Source: Parendozoicomonas haliclonae
GTDB lineage: Bacteria; Pseudomonadota; Gammaproteobacteria; Pseudomonadales; Endozoicomonadaceae
Length of the DNA stretch: 64,000 bases
Assembly: GCF_900174585.1 (NCBI RefSeq)
Contig: NZ_FWPT01000001.1
Span: 620,001 to 684,000 of the forward strand
Direction: 5' to 3'
Part shown: positions 26,562-35,988 of the stretch, piece after piece
How positions within the stretch are numbered: the first letter of the stretch is position 1
Layout: the number at the start of each line of letters is the position of its first letter
Made by a program: the position numbers and the translations under genes
Notes under the pieces: generated by a model
Database searches by the model: none
The model's input: only the letters and a program-made list of their open reading frames with translations
What the model was told of the DNA's origin: nothing

Positions 26562-28658
26562 ATGAGCGCAATCAGCGTTAAATCGGTACTGACCAGCATA
26601 GGCAAGCGTAATGATTTGATGCTTGCCCTCCTGCTTGTATCCATTATTGTTCTGATCATTCTGCCAATGCCGACGGTATTGGTGGATTTGTTGATTGCCC
26701 TGAACATGGGCATCTCCACCATTCTGTTGATGACGGCAATCTATCTCAAAGGGCCGCTAGAGTTTTCCACCTTCCCTTCGGTGCTTTTGGTCACCACGCT
26801 GTTCCGACTGGCACTCTCGATTACCACAACCCGTTTGATTCTTCTGGAAGCTGATGCGGGCCAAATCGTATACACGTTCGGGAATTTTGTGGTCGGCGGT
26901 AATCTGACCGTTGGTATCGTAATCTTCCTGATCATTACCATTGTTCAGTTTCTGGTTATTACCAAAGGTTCCGAGCGGGTAGCGGAAGTATCAGCCCGTT
27001 TCTCTCTCGATGGTATGCCCGGTAAACAGATGAGTATCGACGCGGATATGCGTGGCGGTGCCATCGATATGGAAGAAGCCCAGCGTCGTCGGGGCCTGGT
27101 AGAGAAAGAGTCCCAGCTTTATGGTTCCATGGATGGCGCCATGAAGTTTGTAAAAGGTGACGCGATCGCCGGTCTGATCATCATCTTTGTAAACATTGCC
27201 GCCGGTGTGAGTATTGGTGTTTTCAATAAGGGGATTCCTGCTGGTGAAGCCCTACAGCTTTACTCCATTCTGACTGTGGGGGACGGTCTGATCTCCCAGA
27301 TTCCAGCCCTGCTGATCTCGATTACCGCCGGTATTATCGTAACCCGGGTATCTACCGAAGAAGCATCGGACTTGGGGAGTGAGATCGGCACCCAGCTGCT
27401 GGATAAGCCCAAAGCTCTTATGGTAGGCGGTGGTCTTTTACTTGGTTTTGCCATGGTTCCGGGATTCCCGACTCTCACCTTTCTGGCTCTGGCCGGGATG
27501 ATTGGTGGCGGCGGCTTCTATCTCCTTAATAAGCGAACCAAAGAGGAAGAGTCTGGCGGCGAGGGTGGTATACCGGCTATGCAGGCAGCAGCGTCTGGCA
27601 AACCAGCCAAAGATCAGCGTCTCGACCAGCAGGAAGAATTTACCCAGACCCTGCCGTTGATTATTGATGTGCCAACAACGCTACAGAACCGGCTGGATAC
27701 TAATGAGCTCAATAATGAACTGTTAAAGGTACGTAAAGCGCTCTATATGGATTTGGGGGTTCCTTTCCCCGGCATCCATCTACGTTTTAATGATTCACTG
27801 GAAGATGATCACTACAGCGTCATGCTGAACGAAGTGCCTGTTGCCCATGGTCACTTCCGTGAAGGGTATGTGTTTGCCCGGGAGCAGTCTGAGCATCTTG
27901 ATATGCTCAAGATTCCTTATGAAGGCGGCGAACAGTTTATCCCCAATCTGGATACGCTCTGGGTGAAGGAGAGCCGCAAGGGCGCGCTGGAAAAAGCCGG
28001 TGTGAGTTATATGAGTGATTCACAGGTTCTGACCAACCATCTGGCTTTTGTATTGAAGAAGTATGCGGAAGACTTTATCGGTATTCAGGAAACCCGCTTC
28101 CTGCTGGAAAAGATGGAAGACAGTTTTGGTGAATTGATAAAAGAAGTGCAGCGTCTGATTCCGGTGAACAAGATTGCTGAGATATTCCAGCGTCTGGTGT
28201 CGGAAGATATCTCTATCCGAAATCTGCGTACCATTCTGCAATCACTGGTGATCTGGGGACATAAAGAAAAGGAAGTAGTCCAGCTGACTGAATATGTACG
28301 CGGCAGCCTGAAGCGTTATATCAGTTACAAATACAGTAATGGTCAGAATATTCTGCCGGTCTATCTGCTGGATCAGGATCTGGAGGATACGATTCGCAGC
28401 GGTATTCGACAGACGTCAGCCGGTGCCTATCTGGCTCTCGATCCAACGGTAACCGCGAAATTTGTTGAGAAGGTAAAAAGTACGGTTGGCAAGATCGGAC
28501 ACCTGGATAACAAGCCGGTGATGATCACGGCTATGGATATCCGCCGTTATGTGCGCAAACTGTTGGAAGCAGAAGTGTATGAACTGGCCGTTCTTTCCCA
28601 CCAGGAGCTGACCGAAGATATTACCGTTCAGCCTCTGGGGAGAATTTCTCTGAATTAA
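26562..28658 (+). CDS. sctV: T3SS export gate protein SctV (LcrD/YscV family)
   Basis: Major export-gate component, forming a nonameric ring that selects and passes substrates. The 698-residue protein has about seven or eight N-terminal transmembrane helices (residues 15-330) with the FHIPEP-family loop ([32 protein letters not shown], split here by the conserved R-F-x-LD-x-MPGKQM core). A soluble C-terminal domain (about 360-698) follows, with [11 protein letters not shown] and the end of the family ([22 protein letters not shown]). It closes the T3SS gene run and faces a convergent GNAT gene. Confidence 0.97.
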   Translation: MSAISVKSVLTSIGKRNDLMLALLLVSIIVLIILPMPTVLVDLLIALNMGISTILLMTAIYLKGPLEFSTFPSVLLVTTLFRLALSITTTRLILLEADAGQIVYTFGNFVVGGNLTVGIVIFLIITIVQFLVITKGSERVAEVSARFSLDGMPGKQMSIDADMRGGAIDMEEAQRRRGLVEKESQLYGSMDGAMKFVKGDAIAGLIIIFVNIAAGVSIGVFNKGIPAGEALQLYSILTVGDGLISQIPALLISITAGIIVTRVSTEEASDLGSEIGTQLLDKPKALMVGGGLLLGFAMVPGFPTLTFLALAGMIGGGGFYLLNKRTKEEESGGEGGIPAMQAAASGKPAKDQRLDQQEEFTQTLPLIIDVPTTLQNRLDTNELNNELLKVRKALYMDLGVPFPGIHLRFNDSLEDDHYSVMLNEVPVAHGHFREGYVFAREQSEHLDMLKIPYEGGEQFIPNLDTLWVKESRKGALEKAGVSYMSDSQVLTNHLAFVLKKYAEDFIGIQETRFLLEKMEDSFGELIKEVQRLIPVNKIAEIFQRLVSEDISIRNLRTILQSLVIWGHKEKEVVQLTEYVRGSLKRYISYKYSNGQNILPVYLLDQDLEDTIRSGIRQTSAGAYLALDPTVTAKFVEKVKSTVGKIGHLDNKPVMITAMDIRRYVRKLLEAEVYELAVLSHQELTEDITVQPLGRISLN

Positions 28659-28679
28659 ATCTGAATTAAGAAAACAGGA

Positions 28680-29216
28680 TTAGTTCTTGGCTGGTGGCTT
28701 TTCGTTCAAGCGGGCATAAACATACTGGTCAAAGAACTGATCGTTCTTGAAAATATTCTTACGAAATACACCTTCCAGCTCAAAACCGCATTTCTGCAAA
28801 ACCTTTTGGGAAGGCACGTTGTATTCCACAACATCCGCAAAAATGCGCTTTAATCCAAACTCTTCAAAGCAGTGGTTCACCATCCAGTCGACCGCTTTGG
28901 TCATCAGGCCATTGCCCCAGTAAGCCTCGCCAATCCAGAAGCCAATTTCGGCACTGTGACGATGGACATCGGGCTGAATCACGATCCCGATCTCACCAAT
29001 AGCTTCCTTGTTGTTGGCAATGCAGAAGCGTGTGCCCGCTTCATTATCACGGACATACTGAATCCAGTTGCGAGCCAGCTCAATGGTGTAGGGGTGAGGA
29101 AAACACTCCCGCTGGTTTATGGCGATATTAGGGTTGTCGCCATTGCGGGACAGCCCTGAGGCGTCGCCATAAAGAAAGTTACGAATGACGAATCCATCGC
29201 CAATGGGGTGTTCCAT
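28680..29216 (-). CDS. GNAT acetyltransferase (RimJ/RimL-like)
   Basis: Predicted acetyl-CoA-dependent N-acetyltransferase of unknown substrate. The 178 residues follow the RimJ/RimL pattern: YTIELARNWIQYV, GEIGIVIQPDVHRHSAEIGFW, the acetyl-CoA loop YWGNGLMTKAVDWMV and VVEYNVPSQKVLQKCGFELEGVFR. It is divergent from nagE, with a 208-base intergenic region that holds no other gene. Confidence 0.85.
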   Translation of the reverse strand: MEHPIGDGFVIRNFLYGDASGLSRNGDNPNIAINQRECFPHPYTIELARNWIQYVRDNEAGTRFCIANNKEAIGEIGIVIQPDVHRHSAEIGFWIGEAYWGNGLMTKAVDWMVNHCFEEFGLKRIFADVVEYNVPSQKVLQKCGFELEGVFRKNIFKNDQFFDQYVYARLNEKPPAKN

Positions 29217-29424
29217 CCTGAAACCCTGTTTCTGTGCACAGGGTATTTATCGGCTGCCGGAGAGCTTGGGTTAGAGCTGTTTTCAGACTGTTGTTCGGTG
29301 CTTCTGCCCGCTCGTAACGGAAATAGCGTTTTGGCTGATTTATGCCAGTATTGCTGATGTTTACGGACAATGGGGATGTCGCTGCGCTGCTGGGAAGAGT
29401 CCATAAGTCTACTGAGGTTGTGTC

Positions 29425-30849
29425 ATGAATGTGCTTGGCTATCTGCAGTCGTTGGGCAAGGCATTGATGCTTCCGATCGCCGTACTGCCTGTTGCAGCGC
29501 TCCTATTACGGCTGGGGCAGCCAGATCTCTTAAATATTGCTTTTATTGCTAAAGCGGGCGATGCCATTTTCAGTCACCTGCCCATCTTGTTTGCCATGGG
29601 GATTGCCGTTGGGCTGTCCTGCGATGGTGCGGGTGCAGCGGCTCTGGCTGGAGCTGTTGGTTATTTTATTCTTACGGCTGCATCCGGAACCATTAATGAT
29701 TCCATCAATATGTCCTTTTTCGGGGGGATAATTGCCGGTGTTGTTGCCGGTCACAGTTATAACCGTTTCCATGATGTGGAACTGCCTTCTTATCTGGGCT
29801 TTTTTTCCGGCCAGCGTCTGGTTCCCATTGTTACCGGATTGTTTATGTTGTTGATTGCCTGGGGGGCAGGCTATGTCTGGCCAACGGTCCAGGCGGGTAT
29901 TGATGCCTTTGGTCGTGGCGTTTCTGAATCGGGCTCTCTGGGGCACTTTGTCTATGGCGTACTGAATCGCGGACTGATTCCATTTGGCTTGCACCATGTA
30001 TTGAACTCTTACTTCTGGTTTGGGCTCGGAGAGTTCGCCAGCGATGCTGGCACGGTTGTGACTGGTGATTTAAATCGTTTTTTTGTGGGGGATAAAACTG
30101 CTGGTGTGTTTATGACTGGTTTCTTTCCAGTGATGATGTTTGGTCTTCCAGCTGCTGCGCTGGCCATGTATCTCGCCGCCAGAAAGGAGCGTAAGACCCA
30201 AGTGGGCGGTGTTCTACTTTCTGTCGGGCTAACAGCCTTTCTGACCGGTATTACCGAACCGGTTGAGTTTCTGTTTATGTTTCTCGCTCCTGTTCTTTAT
30301 ATCACCCATGCAATTTTGACAGGGCTTTCTCTGGTGGTCACTAACGGTATGGGAACACTGCATGGTTTTGGTTTTTCAGCCGGTTTGTTTGACTTTGCCT
30401 TGAATTGGGGGCTGGCCACCAATCCTGCAACATTGATAGGTATCGGGCTGGCCTTTGGAGCCGCTTACTTTGTCGTGTTTTACTTTCTGATCAAAATGCT
30501 GAATCTGAAAACTCTTGGCCGTGAGGATGTTTGGGAAAGCACTGTACCCATACCTGCTGAGAAAAAGGGTGCAGATAACGTCATTAAAGAAAGCAGCTTC
30601 CCGGTTGATCCAGAAGTTCAGAGCATTCTTCAAGCGCTGGGTGGTTTGGAAAATATTATTGAGATTGATGCCTGTATCACCCGGATGCGGCTGACTCTAA
30701 GAAATTCCTCTGTTGTGGATGAACCGGCATTAATGCTGGCAGGAGCATCAGGAGTCGTCCGGCTTGGCAGCCAGAATCTGCAGATCATTCTGGGAGCAAA
30801 GGCTGAGGTTATCTGCAGACAAATAAAGAAACTACAGCGCCTTTCATAA
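29425..30849 (+). CDS. nagE: PTS N-acetylglucosamine-type EIICB permease
   Basis: Membrane permease that imports and phosphorylates an amino sugar, most likely N-acetylglucosamine. The 474 residues comprise an EIIC domain (1-355, opening MNVLGYLQSLGKALMLPIAV, with GITEPVEFLFMFLAPVLY) and an EIIB domain (about 390-470) whose phosphorylated cysteine is in DACITRMRL. It closely tracks E. coli NagE through the IICB part but lacks its IIA domain, so a separate EIIA must donate phosphate. A TGAGGT site precedes the ATG. Confidence 0.9.
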   Translation: MNVLGYLQSLGKALMLPIAVLPVAALLLRLGQPDLLNIAFIAKAGDAIFSHLPILFAMGIAVGLSCDGAGAAALAGAVGYFILTAASGTINDSINMSFFGGIIAGVVAGHSYNRFHDVELPSYLGFFSGQRLVPIVTGLFMLLIAWGAGYVWPTVQAGIDAFGRGVSESGSLGHFVYGVLNRGLIPFGLHHVLNSYFWFGLGEFASDAGTVVTGDLNRFFVGDKTAGVFMTGFFPVMMFGLPAAALAMYLAARKERKTQVGGVLLSVGLTAFLTGITEPVEFLFMFLAPVLYITHAILTGLSLVVTNGMGTLHGFGFSAGLFDFALNWGLATNPATLIGIGLAFGAAYFVVFYFLIKMLNLKTLGREDVWESTVPIPAEKKGADNVIKESSFPVDPEVQSILQALGGLENIIEIDACITRMRLTLRNSSVVDEPALMLAGASGVVRLGSQNLQIILGAKAEVICRQIKKLQRLS

Positions 30850-31057
30850 ATGAAAACAATCGAGCTGAATATTGGAACCGGAATCAACATTTATCTGGCT
30901 ATCTTTAACATAGGGTAACGTTCGGTTTGTTTTCTTCGAGCTGGATTTCACTTTGTCACAAAAGCCGAACATCTACGGGGAACTTTTCTGATTCAGAAAG
31001 ACAATCCGCTGCTAATCTTCCAAACCCAAAGAATAAACCGGATAAGGCGCGGCTCGA

Positions 31058-31618
31058 ATGTCGGAAGCTTATTCCAACAAAATGATTCAACTGCGGACAC
31101 TTGGCCTGCTGGTCATGCTATCAGTGCTGGTGGCCTGTGCTTTTAGTTTTCGGGGGCAGGCTGTACAAAGTCATACCAGAGTCTCTGCTGGTCCGGCGGC
31201 AATCCAGGTGCTTGGCAGTATTGAAGAAGTTCATCTGGGTGGTGTGGACTTTCCTCTGGATGCACGTGTTGATACCGGTGCTGACTTGTCCTCGCTGGAT
31301 GCCCGTAATATTCAGGAATTCACTAAAGATAATAAGCCATGGGTTTGTTTTCAGGTCTGTAATCGCCAGAGTGGTCATAGCGTTGAAATCAAACTGCCAG
31401 TTACAGGCTTCGTGAAAATTAAACGGCATGGTCAGGAGAGCCAATGTCGGCCAGTGGTTACACTTCCTATGATGCTCGGTGATAAAAAAGTGAACACGGA
31501 TTTTACTCTGGTGAATCGCAGCAACTTCCGCCAGCCAATTCTGATTGGGCGAAGCTATCTGGATGGCCGAGCCTTGGTGGATGTCAGTCAAAAATACCTC
31601 GCCAGCGCACCTCGATAA
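31058..31618 (+). CDS. Retropepsin-like aspartic protease (RimB/PF05618 type) with lipoprotein-like N-terminus
   Basis: The 186-residue product belongs to the family annotated as ATP-dependent zinc protease or RimK-associated protein, a retropepsin fold. It shows the aspartic-protease motif RVDTGADLSSLDA (about residues 70-82), a PVTGFVKIKRHG segment and the C-terminal PILIGRSYLDGRALVDVS. The N-terminus is hydrophobic with LSVLVACAF, resembling a lipobox (Cys28), so it is probably periplasmic or membrane attached. An ATG at 31082 is an alternative start. No rimK neighbour is seen; substrate unknown. Confidence 0.8.
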   Translation: MSEAYSNKMIQLRTLGLLVMLSVLVACAFSFRGQAVQSHTRVSAGPAAIQVLGSIEEVHLGGVDFPLDARVDTGADLSSLDARNIQEFTKDNKPWVCFQVCNRQSGHSVEIKLPVTGFVKIKRHGQESQCRPVVTLPMMLGDKKVNTDFTLVNRSNFRQPILIGRSYLDGRALVDVSQKYLASAPR

Positions 31619-31933
31619 CCCATGAAGTCATATCTGTGTTATTGCTGATGATGGGCACACTGTGACGAAATTTGTCATCACATTGCTGATAGTCGAAAGC
31701 CATCTCTTTATACGACAATGTTTTTGTGTTGTGATGAAGTCGACATTTTGGGGATTACATGGCTGACAAGTCTGTGGGCAAAAGGCTTGTCAATCTGGCT
31801 CAATAATTGCTGAGGCAGTAGTATGGGTCAGGAGTTTTTGATTTTCAGCGAGCCTGATTACACAAGATCAAAAGCACCATGGGTAAGGATGAAGCCCAGA
31901 TAATAATTCTAAAAAAGTGAGGGTAGCTCAAGG
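31619..31933. other. Intergenic region without a gene
   Basis: No coding sequence supported. It contains a near-palindrome TGACGAAATTTGTCA at about 31662-31676 and presumably the promoter of the GGDEF gene. I see no riboswitch or tRNA. Confidence 0.4.
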
Positions 31934-33730
31934 ATGAAGTGGGCTTTCCAGATACTGATGCTTGTCAGTGGATGTCTGGCGCTGCTCGTTTATGGCAGCC
32001 AGTCTGAAGAGACAGCATGGGTATTTGAAACCAATGCGGGCCGGTTCAGGCTTTATGGCAGTGAAATTGAGATGATGGCCCTGGATATGGTCATAGCTCT
32101 TGCTGTTTATAATTTCTGTATTTTCGTTCGTGCGCTCAAACGCAGCTACTTTGAGTACTTTCTCTATTCTCTGCTGGCAGGTCTATACATTGCGGCTGTT
32201 GGCTATGAACGTGAAATTGGACAACCTCTTGTTATTTTGGGCGGAGTCTTTGCCAGTCAGCTGATTTTACTGCTTATGGTTCTGTCGGTTATCCAGTTTC
32301 AGCTTTCTTTGTTGCACTTCCAGTTTCGCCAGACGCTTGAGTGGAACCCTCGTATCGTCAGTATCTGGCTGGTTGTCGCGCTGTGTGTACTCATTTCCGC
32401 CAATATCGCAGGCATAACACTTGTTGATGCTGGTTGGATCAATGCTCTCGTTATAGCTCTCTCCGGTTTGTTTATCACCGCTTGCCTGTATCTGATGTAC
32501 AAAGGTTATGAGCATGCTTCCTATCTGGTCGTAGGGTGGCTGGCCTTGGGGTTCGGCTTTCTTGGTCAGGAAGTCCGGGGGATGACGTTTTTTGAAGCGT
32601 TTGATGTTTACCTGCAGCTCACTGTTCCTGTCGGGCTGGTGGTGCAGGTCATTGCCAACAGTCTGGCACTCTCGGCATTTACCAATGAGCGCTTTCGCCA
32701 TTACCAGCAGGGCTATGTGTTACTGGAAAATAATCTGCAGCGGGAGCAAAACCAGCGTCGTGTCTACAACGATGCTGTACGGCAGTATCTTCATAATATC
32801 CCGTCTATGGATGAGCAGACTGTTGGTACCCGACTCCTTGAAGTTCTGAACAACCTTCTTCCAATTGATTCTTCGGTTGTTATTGCTTGGCGTGAAGGAA
32901 AGTTGAAAGTGATCTCGCTGACCTTCAGCTCAAAGGTGATTTATGAGCGAATTGTAGAAGGTCAGGACAGTCAGCTGGAAAACATTGCCAGACAGGGGCA
33001 GATTACCAGCCTGCCACCCTCTCCAGAGAATATGAGTGTCGGGACAATCAATCTGGTGCCGGTCTACTGGGATTCTCAATCCTGGATTCTGGTGGCTATG
33101 CAGCCAAGTATCGGCAATAACCTCAAGGCTGCAGAGTTGCAGCTTTGTCTTGATATCTCCAATCATGCCTGCACCCTGTTTATGGCCAGCAGCAATTTCC
33201 GGAAGCTGCAACATGAAGCGGATATGGATGGTCTGACCGGAATGTACAATCGCCGCGCCTTTATGCGTGAGTCGGCAAGTGTCGTGCACCGCTTACGGGA
33301 AGATCACCAGAACTTCTCTTTGCTTTATATGGATATTGATCAGTTCAAAATACTGAATGACAGCTACGGTCATGCCTTTGGCGATCATGTCCTCAAACAG
33401 TTTGCTGAAGTGTGTCGGGATAATCTCCGTGACCGTGACTTGCTGGCCCGCCCCGGCGGTGAAGAGTTTTTGGCGCTGTTGCCTAAGGCTGATGTGAATA
33501 CTGCCTTTGTGGTAGCGGAGCGCATTAGAAAAGGCCTAGCTGAACTGCAGTTTACCGAGCTGGGAACGGGCTACGTAACGGTCAGTATTGGTGTCAGTGA
33601 CAGTGCTACCCACGGCTACGACATTCCTCATCTTATGGGAAAGGCTGATCGGGCTCTCTACCGTGCCAAAGCCAATGGTCGTAACCGGACTGTTGTTAAT
33701 GATGGTGATATGACGCTTTCGCGGCTTTAA
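31934..33730 (+). CDS. Membrane-bound diguanylate cyclase (7TM + GGDEF)
   Basis: Predicted to make cyclic di-GMP. The 598 residues have a signal-like N-terminal helix, seven transmembrane helices (about 45-260), a linker or coiled coil, a GAF-like middle (about 285-400) and a C-terminal GGDEF domain (about 430-590). The domain shows DMDGLTGMYNRRAF, the metal-binding LLYMDIDQFKILNDSYGHAFGD, and an intact active site GGEEF. RDRD five residues before GGEEF fits the RxxD inhibitory I-site, so product feedback is expected. No EAL domain. Confidence 0.92.
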   Translation: MKWAFQILMLVSGCLALLVYGSQSEETAWVFETNAGRFRLYGSEIEMMALDMVIALAVYNFCIFVRALKRSYFEYFLYSLLAGLYIAAVGYEREIGQPLVILGGVFASQLILLLMVLSVIQFQLSLLHFQFRQTLEWNPRIVSIWLVVALCVLISANIAGITLVDAGWINALVIALSGLFITACLYLMYKGYEHASYLVVGWLALGFGFLGQEVRGMTFFEAFDVYLQLTVPVGLVVQVIANSLALSAFTNERFRHYQQGYVLLENNLQREQNQRRVYNDAVRQYLHNIPSMDEQTVGTRLLEVLNNLLPIDSSVVIAWREGKLKVISLTFSSKVIYERIVEGQDSQLENIARQGQITSLPPSPENMSVGTINLVPVYWDSQSWILVAMQPSIGNNLKAAELQLCLDISNHACTLFMASSNFRKLQHEADMDGLTGMYNRRAFMRESASVVHRLREDHQNFSLLYMDIDQFKILNDSYGHAFGDHVLKQFAEVCRDNLRDRDLLARPGGEEFLALLPKADVNTAFVVAERIRKGLAELQFTELGTGYVTVSIGVSDSATHGYDIPHLMGKADRALYRAKANGRNRTVVNDGDMTLSRL

Positions 33731-33870
33731 ACCAATTTTGGTAACAAAAAAATAATTATCCCTGCCCTACCTGCGTAGATTCCCATCTGTCAGCTGACAT
33801 AGAATATCGTCAGTTGATTCCTTTCTATTACTGCTGCTGACTTTTTAAACATTTAACTGGTCGTGTAACC

Positions 33871-35757
33871 ATGTGGACATTTCCTTTTCGCAAAGGATTG
33901 AATCAGGCCAAAAAGCATAACGATCAGTTGGCACTGGAAGTTCGCGGGCAGCGCTTCCTGGAAAAAATTGCCAGCGCACCTCATAAAGAACCCATGGGTG
34001 TCACTCTGATGATGCTGGCCTGGACGGCCGGTCCGGTGACCCTTCTTACTGTGACCGCCGCCACCTGGATTGGTTATGGCGAGCCCATGGACCTTGAGCG
34101 GGCGACCTACTTCCTTGCCTACTCAGTGATTGCCGGCCTGCTGGGTATTATCACCAAGGTTATTTACAACACCACCCATGGTCGTCGGGAAAGCCAGGAT
34201 GCCCGGGTGCTTCTTGAGCTGGTGGATCGCCTGCCGGAAATTATTTATATGGTCCGGGACTTGCGGCTTGCCAACCTGGGGACGGATAACCGCCGAATAG
34301 AATCCGCTGGTATCTTGCTGCGTAAATTTGACCTTGGCCCGGAATGGGTGGCCTGTGCGATTGAGGATCTGACCGGGAATCAGGAACTCGCCAAAAGCGC
34401 TGAACGTATTGAGTTGTACCGCCGTGCCGGTCTCTATAACCGTATGAATGATCTGGTGCAGTCCATTTCTGAGCTGGCCTCCGAGCATGTGAATGAGTTG
34501 CGTCAGACTCACCCGCGCATCGCAGCGGCCATGGCTTCAAGACTGAAAGGGCAGGCACCGGATATTCGGCAGGGGCAGCCTCGGGAGCGATTGTTCCTCG
34601 AACGTATTCTGGCTGCCATTGATGAAGATAATGAAGAGCTGATAACCCTGCCTGATGTTGAGCACTTGCTGGCACTCTGTTTTGAGCTGGTGTGTGGTCG
34701 CAGCATCACCTATCTCAAGGTGGAATACACTGGTGGTGACTGGAACCTGACCAAAGCCATTGATCGTCTTGAGCGTTGTCGTAATGACTACCGACTGGCG
34801 CGTGCGCGGGTGTACAGTCGCCTCAGGGCTCTGGCAGCGTATATCGATTATGTGTTCCCGGCTGAGGACAATATCGCCTCTTCTCAGGGGTTGAGTATGC
34901 GTGTGTTGATGGATGCTGGCATTGAAGGAATCAACCGGCTGACTCAGGATGTGAACAGCTGCCGTCGGCAGGTGAATACTTCGGGGCGCAATATTTCCGA
35001 GTTGAAAATGCGGTTGGCGCAGTTGGTCAAAGCTCTGAATCTTTATCGTGCTGTGAATGATGCCTGGCAGAAAGAAGGCCGGGAAGGGCGGCGCTTTAAT
35101 CGGGCACTAAAGGTCTGGCAGCAGAGAAGCCGCAACTGGCAGCAGGAAGGTGGTCTGGGGCTGAAGCGTGGGCTGTTGATCTCCGAGCAAACTGTTGCGC
35201 TGGACGATGAAGATAAAATAACTGTTGCGCGGGAGCTGTCCCGCTGGCTGGAAGAGAATCGTATCCGGCGTTACAGCCGAGGCGGCAAGATTGAAGAAAA
35301 GGTACTGACCATCACCCGTGCCCGGGAACTGGCGATTGAGGCTGTGTTGATCCTCAATCCTCATATTCATCTGCATGATCCGGAAATCCAGCGGGCGGTG
35401 GACAGTTCACCGCTCTCAACCATGGCACCGTTGGAGCCGGGAATGAGTCCGATGACCAAAGCAGCGCTGGGACAGGCCATGGCGAACGCTATCCAGGTTG
35501 ATTTGGCGGACATGGCCGAAAAGCTGGCTCAGAACTTGATTCGCTATTATCGCGTGCCACTGACGGCCGGAACCATCGACTTCCTGGTGGATAAATATCA
35601 CGCCAGTCGTTCGCGTCTTGAGTTTATTGCCGAGCATGAAACACCGCAGTCTCCGGGTAGTATCAATGCCGGTTCAACCATGACCCTGCCGGAGGTTCCT
35701 CGGCATTGGGAAAGCACAATTTACAATGCCCGCCGCACCCTGGACCTGCTTAAATAA
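33871..35757 (+). CDS. Unrecognised 628-aa protein with two N-terminal membrane helices
   Basis: I do not recognise the family. Two transmembrane helices lie near the N-terminus (about 44-70, VTLMMLAWTAGPVTLLTVTA; about 85-108, FLAYSVIAGLLGIITKVIYN). The remaining 500 residues are soluble, almost wholly helical and rich in Arg, Glu and Leu, with segments such as DARVLLELVDRLPEIIYMVRD and LERCRNDYRLARARVYSRLRAL. The topology suggests a membrane-anchored cytoplasmic scaffold or sensor. It stands alone between the GGDEF gene and cydA; no functional link is evident. Confidence 0.75.
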   Translation: MWTFPFRKGLNQAKKHNDQLALEVRGQRFLEKIASAPHKEPMGVTLMMLAWTAGPVTLLTVTAATWIGYGEPMDLERATYFLAYSVIAGLLGIITKVIYNTTHGRRESQDARVLLELVDRLPEIIYMVRDLRLANLGTDNRRIESAGILLRKFDLGPEWVACAIEDLTGNQELAKSAERIELYRRAGLYNRMNDLVQSISELASEHVNELRQTHPRIAAAMASRLKGQAPDIRQGQPRERLFLERILAAIDEDNEELITLPDVEHLLALCFELVCGRSITYLKVEYTGGDWNLTKAIDRLERCRNDYRLARARVYSRLRALAAYIDYVFPAEDNIASSQGLSMRVLMDAGIEGINRLTQDVNSCRRQVNTSGRNISELKMRLAQLVKALNLYRAVNDAWQKEGREGRRFNRALKVWQQRSRNWQQEGGLGLKRGLLISEQTVALDDEDKITVARELSRWLEENRIRRYSRGGKIEEKVLTITRARELAIEAVLILNPHIHLHDPEIQRAVDSSPLSTMAPLEPGMSPMTKAALGQAMANAIQVDLADMAEKLAQNLIRYYRVPLTAGTIDFLVDKYHASRSRLEFIAEHETPQSPGSINAGSTMTLPEVPRHWESTIYNARRTLDLLK

Positions 35758-35832
35758 GCTCGTCCAGGGCATATCTCATAGTTATTCCTAATCAGGCTGA
35801 TAGAAAAGATTTGTCGGCACTATGTTGATTTG

Positions 35833-35875
35833 TTGACTTGTGTCAAGCGGCATATTTCTCTTACAGCACTATAAT
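35833..35875 (+). promoter_or_regulatory. FNR/Anr-type class II promoter of cydABX
   Basis: TTGAC-TTGT-GTCAA at 35833-35846 is a symmetric FNR/Anr half-site pair (consensus TTGAT-N4-ATCAA). A perfect TATAAT lies at 35870-35875. With transcription starting about seven bases after the -10, the box is centred close to -42, the class II activation position. Low-oxygen induction of the oxidase is therefore likely. Confidence 0.75.
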
Positions 35876-35988
35876 TGCGTGTCTTACTTACTTGGTGTGG
35901 CACTGCGCTACGTCAGCTCTCCTAATGCTAATAATATCCGCTCTCATGCAGTGCTTTCCGAAATGAAACTCACGGATGTTCCCTTGCC

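Noticed and set aside
26562-28658. Flagellar FlhA instead of SctV
   Set aside because: The neighbours are sctX, sctY, sctC, sctJ and translocators; no flagellar gene is nearby.
31662-31676. Near-palindrome as a CRP site
   Set aside because: The half sites do not have the 6-base spacing of CRP; left only as an unnamed near-palindrome.
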